A stretch of 64,000 bases of DNA from Pseudomonas sp. KU26590 (lineage in GTDB: Bacteria > Pseudomonadota > Gammaproteobacteria > Pseudomonadales > Pseudomonadaceae). Below the pieces are notes generated by a model that did not search any database, had not been told where the DNA came from, and saw only the letters and a list, made by a program, of their open reading frames with translations. The stretch spans positions 858,501-922,500 of the forward strand of contig NZ_CP110644.1 in NCBI RefSeq assembly GCF_026153515.1, read 5' to 3'. Shown here one piece after another: positions 1-7,000 of the stretch; position 1 is the stretch's first letter, and the number at the start of each line of letters is the position of its first letter. The translations under genes and the position numbers were made by a program.

Positions 1-332
1 CCCTCAGATAACGGCGATACGGCTGCTGCTTCGTGGATTAAAGCAAGAGCATCGCGATATCCGGCTACTTCTTGTTCTGAGCGGGTTTTGGGCTCCGCAT
101 TTTTCATGATGAGCGATTTCAGCCGCCCAGATGCTACAACCACACCTTCCAAGCGATTCGATGACTCGGAGGACTCAATGGCCGCGAGTTGTTTGAGGCC
201 TTTGAGAATCCGTGGACGGTGAGCTACGAATAGCTGTTGCTTGCCCCGAAGCTCGCCGAGTGAGCGCAACGTAGCAATCTGAAGACCGTTATAGCGTAGC
301 CCTGAGAGGAAGTCGGGTGTAAGAGAGTGCAT
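1..332 (-). CDS. Fic/DOC family protein, N-terminal part (runs off left edge)
   Basis: The frame starts at an ATG at 332 and stays open for 110 codons to the window edge. It encodes the N-terminal half of a Fic-family protein, a family that usually AMPylates target proteins. I read SLGELRGKQQLF, then an autoinhibitory helix motif SNRLEGV that fits the (S/T)xxxE(G/N) signature, then EVAGYRDALALIHE, typical of the helix before the Fic core. An N-terminal inhibitory motif marks a class II, self-inhibited Fic protein. The catalytic HxFx(D/E)GNGR loop lies outside the window, so activity cannot be judged. The gene belongs to the mobile-element remnant on the left, and its DNA is less G+C-rich than the core genes. 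Fic family is a firm call; target and function are unknown. Confidence 0.8.
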   Translation of the reverse strand, partial: MHSLTPDFLSGLRYNGLQIATLRSLGELRGKQQLFVAHRPRILKGLKQLAAIESSESSNRLEGVVVASGRLKSLIMKNAEPKTRSEQEVAGYRDALALIHEAAAVSPLSE

Positions 333-445
333 CAGGCGTCCCTGTCTTTCTAATGGGGTGATCCTAATGCATAACAGGGTATTTGGTTAGTGCTTTACCC
401 CATTTAATGCTGTTGAATCCCGGATTCCTTGAGAAGCCGTTGAGT

Positions 446-532
446 ACTACAGCTTTCCGGTGAAAACCTATCCCGCAGCAGGTCTGATTTCTTCATGCTG
501 GCGTAGTGAGCGTCACATTCCCGGCAGCATCC
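446..532 (+). repeat. Diverged fourth copy of the oriT-like repeat
   Basis: The intergenic gap 333-641 holds no credible gene. Within it, 452-476 reads GCTTTC-CGGT-GAAAAC followed by CTATCCCGC. This matches the repeat at 2144-2168 except that the nick core ATCCTG is ATCCCG and the right arm has one mismatch. Similarity continues downstream: a segment like GGCGTAGTGAGCGTCA near 500-515 matches GGCGTAGTGGGTGTCA near 2256-2271. The stretch is therefore a second, degenerate copy of the oriT-type module. A short inverted repeat TACCC-CGT-GGGTA lies at 560-572. Confidence 0.6.
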
Positions 533-641
533 GAGGATAACGAAATTTTCCTAGATATTTACCCCGTGGGTAGCTGAGCCTTCTCACGAATCAGTGAGTG
601 CCCTACGTATCTTCCGCTGATAACGCCCCCTGCGCTTTTGT

Positions 642-911
642 CTACCCGCTAATTTTTACCAGGTGCTGCACGAGGCCGCACCAGCCGCCGGGGTGTCTGT
701 TAGGCGCAACCAATCGGCACAGGTCTTCTCCTATTTCCTCCATCCCCTCTTTTTTTCCAAACAAATAGATGTATTGATCGGCAACGCTTTCTAAGTTTTC
801 ACGTACCCGGCGTTTCAACTCGACAGTAGTCGCGTTCTGGAGTGCTACTAGTTCGACGTCTGTGCAATCGCGTATTTCTTTGTTCAAAGGTAGTGCGTTT
901 TCACAAGTCAT
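642..911 (-). CDS. Small hypothetical protein (89 aa) of the mobile element
   Basis: The ATG at 911 has a good ribosome site (AGGA about 10 bases upstream). It lies 15 bases after the stop of the preceding gene, so the two are probably cotranscribed. The 89-residue product is acidic to neutral and probably alpha-helical in its middle (DVELVALQNATTVELKRRV). I see no signal peptide or membrane segment. The C-terminal part has two His and one Cys (HPGGWCGLVQH) but no recognisable metal motif. I do not recognise the family. Its place in an element with mobC and a Fic gene suggests an accessory role, but no function can be assigned. Confidence 0.55.
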   Translation of the reverse strand: MTCENALPLNKEIRDCTDVELVALQNATTVELKRRVRENLESVADQYIYLFGKKEGMEEIGEDLCRLVAPNRHPGGWCGLVQHLVKISG

Positions 912-926
912 CAGTTTTTTCCTATT

Positions 927-1313
927 TCAGGTTTTCGCCAAAGTAAGCAGGGTCGCGAGGTATTGCTTGCTGACCTGACTCGATTGCGCCGCAGCCTCAG
1001 CCGGAGTAAGAATAACTGGATTGCTCTCTCCATCCTCAGCGATTCGTAACAATCCCTCAGGGTTGAAGGGAAGCTTAGCGCCATCGAATATGGCAGAGAG
1101 AATGGACTGTAAGTCGGAAATGGTTAGGATTTCACTCGGTGTAGTTCCGGATATCCACGAACCTTCCAAGTTGAAGAAATATGTCTGGAGATCAGTATCG
1201 TGGCCGACGACTCCGTGATTAAGCCAGTCATACAAACCGTAACCCAGCAAGTCTTCAAGATCGCTATCTTCATCCGGTGCGCTGATGATCTTAAAAAAAC
1301 TGTAACGTGACAT
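927..1313 (-). CDS. Hypothetical protein (128 aa) of the mobile element
   Basis: The start ATG at 1313 is preceded by AAGGAG at good spacing, which supports translation. The 128-residue product begins MSRYSFFKIIS. It has an acidic patch (PDEDSDLEDLLGYGLYDWL), a mixed central region and an Ala/Gln/Ser-rich C-terminus. No signal peptide, membrane helix or enzyme motif is visible. It lies downstream of the mobC-like gene and 15 bases upstream of the next small gene, so the two small genes look like one transcript. The opening and the acidic, one-domain look recall small immunity-type or DUF1877-like proteins, but that is only an impression. Function unknown. Confidence 0.6.
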   Translation of the reverse strand: MSRYSFFKIISAPDEDSDLEDLLGYGLYDWLNHGVVGHDTDLQTYFFNLEGSWISGTTPSEILTISDLQSILSAIFDGAKLPFNPEGLLRIAEDGESNPVILTPAEAAAQSSQVSKQYLATLLTLAKT

Positions 1314-1424
1314 TGACGCTCCTTGGTAACTAATTTACGTGTGTGCCTGACCAATACGGTAACCAACGCCTCGGCCAGTTTACGAGTAGTGACTTGTGGG
1401 TCGGTGATCGCACTGTGAGCATAC

Positions 1425-1981
1425 TCATTCAAGAACCCAACGCTCAAGACTGGCTCGGATAGCTACGTTCACGATATGCGTGTGCCTGTCGATAATTGCA
1501 CTTAACCCCTTTATCAATTCTGTCTGAACAGGATCATGGACACCCTCATTTAGCTTTCTCGCGATTTGATTCAAATTTTGTCCAATAGCAAGCAGTTGGT
1601 AATTGGACTCACCCAGTGCCTCAATATCACTCATGCCGAACTGCGCTTCATTTGTCAGTCCGGCCCGAATTGCATCAATGATCCATCGACGTTGTGAGCA
1701 TCGTTCGGCCTCATCCCGTTCTGTAAGAGCCGCCTTTTCGGATGGTGTCAGCAGGATCTCAAACCGAACCTTTGGCTCTTCATATGGGATGGGCTTTGTT
1801 TGCTGGTAGGTTCTCGAGGGTGGGAGCGATTGAGTTTTTTTAGCTGTAGCTCTATTGCTTCCTTGATTGCTGCGCCGGGCTTCTTGCCCAGTGCCTTGCA
1901 GTGTTCGGCCCACGGTTCTTTGAGCGCACCTAAGTACACGTCCATGTACTGGTTCGCCTTAGATACCTTCGATTTCTCCAT
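1425..1981 (-). CDS. mobC: MobC-like mobilization accessory protein, interrupted by a -1 frame change at A7
   Basis: The reading frame begins at ATG 1981 (MEKSKVSKANQYMDVYLGAL) and is open for about 49 codons to LQLKK. The remaining coding sequence continues in the -1 frame from TQSLPPSRTY to the stop at 1425. Read together they give 185 residues. The second half has the MobC signature SNYQLLAIGQNLNQIARKLN. Family members bind oriT and help the relaxase form the relaxosome. The join falls at seven A (minus strand, 1841 to 1835), read in frame as CTA AAA AAA CTC. This is a perfect A AAA AAA slippery heptamer, so the shift could be recoding, transcriptional slippage, or a one-base mutation that killed the gene. 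No relaxase gene follows. The MobC assignment is fairly firm; whether a full-length product is made is open. Confidence 0.65.
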
Positions 1982-2010
1982 AACAAGCTACGTCCCCTCT
2001 AAACACCAGC

Positions 2011-2045
2011 GCCCCAAGGGGCAGAAACAAACTACCGGGGTAGTT
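2011..2045. promoter_or_regulatory. Two palindromes upstream of mobC
   Basis: Just upstream of the mobC-like start there are two perfect palindromes: GCCCCAAGGGGC at 2011-2022 and AACTACCGGGGTAGTT at 2030-2045. The second is 16 bp of full dyad symmetry. It sits about 50 bases before the start codon and directly abuts the first oriT-like repeat. The position suits an operator for autoregulation by MobC or another element-encoded DNA-binding protein, or part of the relaxosome-binding region. This is inferred from symmetry and position only. Confidence 0.45.
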
Positions 2046-2053
2046 TACCGGAG

Positions 2054-2300
2054 GTTAGCCTATCCTGCACTAGTGCTTCACCGTCTTTAAAATTTGTTCA
2101 TGAACAAGGAAAAACCGTAGTGGAGATGGCGTTGTGTAATACAGCTTTCCGGTGAAAGCCTATCCTGCACTAGGTCTCATATCCCCCAAACATTTGTTCA
2201 TGAACAAGCTTTCCTTGATGCGGTATGTCGGATAGTTGGGGTAGAGCGAAGGCAGGCGTAGTGGGTGTCATATTACCGGTGGAAGCCTATCCTGCGCTAG
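2054..2300 (+). repeat. oriT: oriT-like array: three repeats with an RP4-type nick core
   Basis: Three repeats share the core AGCCTATCCTGC(A/G)CTAG. Their ATCCTG cores start at 2062, 2162 and 2289. CTATCCTGC fits the nick consensus YATCCTG|Y of IncP/RP4-type (MOBP) relaxases. In the middle copy the core is directly preceded by the inverted repeat GCTTTC-CGGT-GAAAGC (2144-2159), the arrangement typical of an oriT, with the predicted nick after 2167. The outer copies have weaker arms. The gene-free stretch 1982-2348 consists mostly of these repeats and the palindromes below. With mobC next door an origin of transfer is the simplest reading; iteron-like protein-binding repeats are the alternative. 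Confidence 0.6.
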
Positions 2301-2336
2301 ATCTCCACTCGCTTTAGTTCTTTTTCATGAACAAGC
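2094..2336. repeat. Palindromic repeat TTGTTCATGAACAA (three copies)
   Basis: A perfect 14-bp palindrome TTGTTCATGAACAA occurs at 2094-2107 and 2194-2207. A third, partly degenerate copy sits near 2320-2334, where TTCATGAACAAGCTTT matches the second copy but the left half is altered. Each lies roughly 25 to 30 bases downstream of one nick-like repeat, so the unit [nick repeat + palindrome] is iterated three times. The last copy lies just beyond the 3' end of the antitoxin-like gene. A dimeric repressor or relaxosome accessory protein is the likely ligand, by inference. Confidence 0.55.
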
Positions 2337-2348
2337 TTTTAGCAAAGC

Positions 2349-2639
2349 TCACTGCGTTCCTGATGGCTGAGAATCGCCCGTGTCAGGAAGCATCTTCTGC
2401 GAGAGCATCACGAATTCGTATAGGTCAATTTCGCCGGTGATGTAGCGCTGACCAAGGTGTTTCATTCCTTCTGAGGTTTTGAATCCAGAAAGACCAATGG
2501 ACGCATCGGCGAGGGCGACAGCTTTCTTACGCTGGTTCTGCTCTGCCTCAGAAATCTGATGCTCCGGGGTCTTCCCATCACCGGCTAAGATTTCGGTGCT
2601 TCCTTGATGCTGCGTTGGCTCTTGGTTTTCTGAGGTCAT
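2349..2639 (-). CDS. VbhA-like antitoxin-domain protein with altered inhibitory motif
   Basis: The 96-residue protein starting at ATG 2639 has a low-complexity Gln/Glu-rich first third. Residues about 36-78 then read as a VbhA-type domain (RKKAVALADASIGLSGF, then RYITGEIDLYEFV). VbhA proteins are small antitoxins that hold Fic toxins inactive by placing a Glu from a (S/T)xxxE(G/N) motif in the Fic active site. Here the equivalent stretch is SIGLSG: Ser (codon TCT) sits where Glu is expected. The protein may therefore no longer inhibit by the standard route, or may do something else. The only Fic gene in the window is 2 kb away and carries its own inhibitory motif. A longer upstream frame starting at 2921 is rejected because it runs through non-coding GC-rich repeats. 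Family call is good, function uncertain. Confidence 0.65.
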   Translation of the reverse strand: MTSENQEPTQHQGSTEILAGDGKTPEHQISEAEQNQRKKAVALADASIGLSGFKTSEGMKHLGQRYITGEIDLYEFVMLSQKMLPDTGDSQPSGTQ

Positions 2640-3115
2640 GTGGGTTTCTCGCTGTTTGGTTGAACGCAGGAGCGCATCCGCTCTAGTCTTAGGTGCGTAC
2701 CAAAGTACCAAGGTTTTTGCTGGATGTGGTGTCAAGGGCGGCACCGGAGGCCGCATGCGGAGCGGAGCCGAAGGCGAGCACCGAACGGGTGAGGATGCCG
2801 GGCGTAGCCGGACCCTTGATGCCACGGGAAGCGCTGAGCCTATGGTAAGGGGAAGGTCAAGGGCTCTGCCCGCCGTACCTGCCCCCGCAGCCAGTCCGGC
2901 AAGTTCGGACACGGGATGCAACCGAAGGGGTTGCCCAAGCGGAGCGCGGAGTTTTCGTAGTCGTGTGCATTCGCCTGCCGTGAGCTTTGTGTCCGGGGCG
3001 GGTTCAATGCGCCTTATGACTAAACATGAATCAGAGGCGCGCTGAAACTGTCTTGTTTTTGGTATTAGTCGTTTATTTACAATCGGTTAACGGTTTTTAG
3101 AGTCGCCCATCCCCC
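2640..3115. other. GC-rich stretch without a supported gene
   Basis: From 2640 to about 3115 I see no credible gene. The part 2715-2960 is GC-rich and full of short imperfect inverted repeats, for example TCAAGGG near 2732 against CCCTTGA near 2812. An open plus-strand frame (2638-3045) exists, but its composition (Arg/Ser/Ala-rich, no domain) looks like a by-product of base composition. The part 3045-3110 is AT-richer. The segment may be a plasmid-derived control or scar region between the antitoxin-like gene and the recombination debris to its right. Confidence 0.4.
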
Positions 3116-3141
3116 CGCCCTTCCCGCGAGCGGGAAGGGCG
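3116..3141. repeat. Perfect 11-bp inverted repeat, 4-nt loop
   Basis: CGCCCTTCCCG (3116-3126) and CGGGAAGGGCG (3131-3141) are exact reverse complements around CGAG. The GC-rich arms would form a very stable hairpin, but no T-run follows on either strand, so it is not a clear intrinsic terminator. It sits right at the 5' border of the gene fragment at 3142-3468 and may mark a recombination or mobile-element boundary. Confidence 0.5.
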
Positions 3142-3468
3142 CGAGTTGAGAGCTACTCGACTAACTTCACATGGTCCAACAAGGCTCTTTATACTTGGTA
3201 CAAGCCCTTGGCTATATTGACTGCGCATGAAGGTAAGCATCGTGTTGCATTCATGCGTACGCATGGTAATAAACCCATTGCTGCCTGGGTTGATAAGCAG
3301 AATTATCCTGCTCCCGAACGAATTCAGCTCATAGAACCAGCAAAGCGACAGGATGAGTGGTTCGCTCTGTTAGATGGGCGATACCTGCAAGTACTCCAGA
3401 GACCCTATACCTCGGTGACGCTGCTACGGGAGTACGGTGTGGCGTCCTTCAGGTGGCATCAATTGAAG
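3142..3468 (+). pseudogene. Fragment of an unrecognised plasmid-type gene
   Basis: This plus-strand frame reads as real protein, e.g. TWSNKALYTWYKPLAIL, then TAHEGKHRVAFMRTHG, then NKPIAAWVDKQNYPAPERIQ, but lacks a proper start. The frame opens at 3091 after a stop, and its first part crosses the palindrome at 3116-3141. At the right it runs into antisense integrase sequence near 3468, where the encoded residues lose their protein-like character. Both ends are therefore probably truncated. The His-rich AHEGKH and acidic segments suggest a soluble plasmid-encoded protein. I cannot name it. It is evidence that a deletion or rearrangement joined two once-separate parts of the element. Confidence 0.5.
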
Positions 3469-3872
3469 GCCAGTTCAAGGCGCACGGTGTTGTTGCTGAT
3501 GGTCCCACCACGGCTGGGTTCGTTCAGGCGCTTGTCACGATAGCCGGCGATGATTTCAGCGGAGAGGGCAGCCAGTGAGTATTTGCCCAGGTGCTCGATG
3601 AGTTTCTTGGCTTTCGAGGTTTCGCCACGCTGAGTAGTGGGCTTTTTAGTTGGGGTTATGTCGCTCAGATAGCGCTTGAGTGCGGCCTCTAGCGTCATTT
3701 TCTCCGAGCCGCTGCGCCGGATGTACACGCCACGCACCATTTCTTCTTCGGTACGCCTCGACCAGTCCTCCGCATCACGCTTTGTGCGGAAGGTTTTGGC
3801 GACAGTGGGCCAGCCATTTTTACGAATTAGTGCCTTCCAAGTGCCGGAAGGGGTTTTGACGAGAGTAGCCAT
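3459..3872 (-). pseudogene. Truncated tyrosine recombinase (tRNA-site integrase), N-terminal part only
   Basis: ATG 3872 opens a frame encoding the N-terminal arm-binding and core-binding parts of a site-specific integrase: residues 1-60 with MATLVKTPSGTWKALIRKNG and RDAEDWSRRTEEEM, then about 65-135 with LEAALKRYLSDITP and ALSAEIIAGYRDKRL. Integrases of this type are usually over 300 residues with catalytic R-H-R-Y residues in the C-terminal half. Here the frame stops at 137 residues, soon after NNTVRLELA, and the whole catalytic domain is missing. The break is near 3468, where an unrelated plus-strand gene fragment begins. The gene lies directly downstream of the tRNA-Ile2 3' end, as expected for an integrase beside its attachment site. 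The product cannot be active. Confidence 0.8.
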
Positions 3873-3968
3873 GAGAGGGGCTCGTAGGCGGCTGACGAAC
3901 CAGCACTGTACCTAAATTGTAACCTTGGACCATAGGACTGTGTCCGCGATGGTTCCGCCAGAAACGCG

Positions 3969-3991
3969 AAAGCCGCGCAATGCGCGGCTTT
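3969..3991 (-). terminator. Hairpin downstream of tRNA-Ile2
   Basis: AAAGCCGCGC (3969-3978) pairs perfectly with GCGCGGCTTT (3982-3991) around a 3-base loop. It lies 5 bases beyond the CCA end of the tRNA on the minus strand and is followed by a moderately T-rich stretch. It probably ends the tRNA transcript. It may also lie inside or beside the attachment site of the integrated element. Confidence 0.65.
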
Positions 3992-3996
3992 GAGTA

Positions 3997-4073
<77 letters not shown>

Positions 4074-4088
4074 TCAGTAGGCGGCGGA

Positions 4089-7000
4089 TTATAACGACGG
4101 TTTGCGCGCTGTGCTATCCGAAACGTCTGAAACGGTTGTACGAAGAAATGTCGTGCAGAATTCCTCCGCGCGCAGGGGCAGGCTGACGAGGTAGCCCTGG
4201 ATTTGTTCGCAGCCTTCGTCTGCCAGGAATTGCTGTTGCTCAAGGGTCTCGACGCCTTCCGCGATGACCGTCAGTTGCATGCTGCGTCCTAGCGCGATGA
4301 TTGCGCGGACAATGGCAGCATCATGGGGGTCATCAGGCAAACCGCGCACAAATGATTGGTCGATCTTGAGGATGTCCAGCGGCAGGCGTTTGAGGTAACT
4401 GAGCGAGGAGTAGCCGGTGCCGAAGTCGTCAATCGCCAGTTGCACGCCAAGTTTTTTCAGGCGATGCAGCACTGAAAGCGCTTCCTCGGTCTGCGACATG
4501 ATGAAGTTCTCGGTGATCTCCAGCTGCAGACACCCTGGCTGTAACTGGTGCTGGAGCAGCAGACGCTCGATCCTGTTTACCAGGTTGGGTTGACGCAATT
4601 GGGCGCCGGCAAGGTTCACCGACAAGGGGCCGAACACGTCGTAGCGCTGGTTCCATTCCTGCAATTGCTGACAGGCCGTATCCAGCACCCATTCGCCGAT
4701 CTGCAGGATCATGCCGTTTTCTTCTGCCAGCGGGATGAACCGCTCGGGCGGTACATCGCCGAAGGCGGGGTGGAACCAGCGTATCAACGCCTCGGCGCCG
4801 ACCAACCGGTGCGTCAGCAAACTGATTTTGGGTTGGTAGGAGAGGGTGAACTGGTTACGCTCGATGGCGCGCCGCAGCTCGTGCTCCAGGGCAATCCGCT
4901 CGCTGGCCTGAGCGGTCAGATCCCGCGTGTAGTGCTCGACGCGGTTGCGCCCCTTCGCCTTGGAGCGATACATCGCCGCGTCAGCATTTTTGATCAGCGT
5001 GGCCACATCGGTGCCATCGGTTGGGAAGAGCGCGCTGCCGATGCTGGTGCTCATGAAGAATTCGTGTTCGCCGGCCTGAAACGGCGCTGAAAAACTGTTG
5101 AGCAGCTTGGTTGCAACTGCTTCGGCGTCACTTGGGTTCTGCAGGCCAGGCAGCAGGATGATGAATTCATCGCCACCGAGTCGTGCGACGGTGTCGATGT
5201 CGCGCAGGTTCTCCTTCAGGCGTACCGCGATGCTTTTCAGCAGCAGATCGCCGACCGGGTGGCCGAGGCTGTCGTTGATGTGCTTGAAGCGGTCCAGGTC
5301 CAGAAACAACACCGCGCCAACGCTGTGAGCCGCTCTTGAGTGAGCCAGCGCGGCGTGCAGCCGGCTTTCGAACAGCGTCCGGTTCGGCAGGCCGGTCAAG
5401 TGGTCGTGGTGCGCCTGATAATCCAGCCGGGCCTGAGCCTGCTTCAAACTGGAGATATCAGCGAACACCGCGACGAAGTGGGTGATGAATTTGTCGCGAT
5501 TGCGCACGGCACTGATGGTCAGCCAGCTCGGATAGATCTCACCATTTTTGCGCCGGTTGCTGATCTCTCCCTGCCAGTGACCCTCTGCTGTCAGTTGGTA
5601 CCACATGGCGGCGTAGAACGCGCTGTCGTGGAGTCCGGACGCCAGCAATCGAGGCGTGTCGCCGAGCGCTTCCACTTCGCTGTAGCCGGTGATCTCGCTG
5701 AAGGCGCGGTTGACGGCATTGATCCGCTGCCGTGTGTCGGTGATCAGTACGCCCTCCGCTGTGCTCTCAAATACCGTCGCGGCCAATTGCAGTTTCTCCT
5801 GCATTTGGTGGCGGTCAGTGATATCGCGCGCAATAGTGAGCATGCAGTCTTCACCGGCAATCGGCAGTGGCCGCGCGGAAATTTCGCACCGGCGAATCTG
5901 ACCATCCCTGCGACGGATGTGGCTGGTGAAGTCCTTCACGAAGCCATCGCGGCTCAATTGCTCAAGTAATTGCTGTCGCTCGTTAAGGTCTACCCAGATG
6001 CCCAGCTCAAGGGTGGTGCGGTCTAGCGACAGCGAGCTGTGATAACCGGTGATACGGCTAAAACCGTCGTTCACTTCCACCAGCAGCCCGTCGCTTTGCC
6101 GTGTGATCAGCAGGCCGTCGGGGGAAGAGTGGAACGCTTTGGCAAATTTCTCCTCCGACATCTGCAGTTGCTGCTGGGCCTCCTTGAGCGGCGTGATGTC
6201 CCTCACCACCAGAACGACTGCCGCAGTGGAGTCCAGATCGAAGGGCTCGGCAGACAGAAGCCCGGTGAACAGGCGGCCATCACTGCGCCGAAACGGCATT
6301 TCCAGGTTGCGTATGCTGCCCTTCTGAAGGCGTTGCAGCAGACTGTGCCCAATGTCGGGAATCCCCCAGATATTCAGCTCTGAAGGCACGCGTCCTACGA
6401 CATCGGCCGGGCTGACGCCGATCTGCTCCGCGAATGCCGGATTGGCCTCCAGAAAGCAGCCGTCGGAAAGACGCGCGATGACCAGCATGTCAGGGCATTG
6501 CGCGAACACCGACGCGAACTTTCCTTCCGACAGACGCAGCGCTTCTTCGGTTTGCTTGGCTTCACTGATGTCGATCATCAGCCCGCGCATCACGGGCTCT
6601 CGGCCGTAGCCGATCATGCTCACGATGTCACGAATCCATACCACCCTGCCGTCGGCGCTCAGGACCCGATAATCGAGGCTGTGATCGTTGCCCTCCGCCA
6701 TTTCGCGGTCGCAGTAGGCCTGGGCGTAGTCGATGTCTTCCGGGTGAACGATGCTTCGCCAGAATCCGGGCCTTCGCCATTGGTGCAGCGGATACCCCAA
6801 CAAGTCCTGCGCGTGGGGCGAGACGTAGTTGTAGGAGTAGTCGTGGGTATTGGCTTCCCATGCGATGGCCGAAAGGCTCTCGATCATGCCGCGATAGTGA
6901 TATTCACTGCTGCGTAGCTCTTGTTCGAGCGCTATTCGGCGGGAGATTTCCGAACTGAGACGGCGATTGATCCGCACCACAATGGCCAGCACCGTCGTCA

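Noticed and set aside
1124..1447. Minus-strand open frame starting MSVGFLNEYAHSAIT, considered as the start of a relaxase after mobC
   Set aside because: No relaxase motif is present. The frame overlaps the mobC end and more than half of the better-supported gene at 927-1313, and its later part is the out-of-frame shadow of that gene.
2640..2921. N-terminal extension of the VbhA-like gene to 2921
   Set aside because: The extension translates the GC-rich non-coding block; the family domain is fully contained in the protein starting at 2639.
2638..3045. Plus-strand open frame of 135 codons
   Set aside because: Arg/Ser/Ala-rich low-complexity product without a ribosome site or domain, explained by the GC-rich repeat block.
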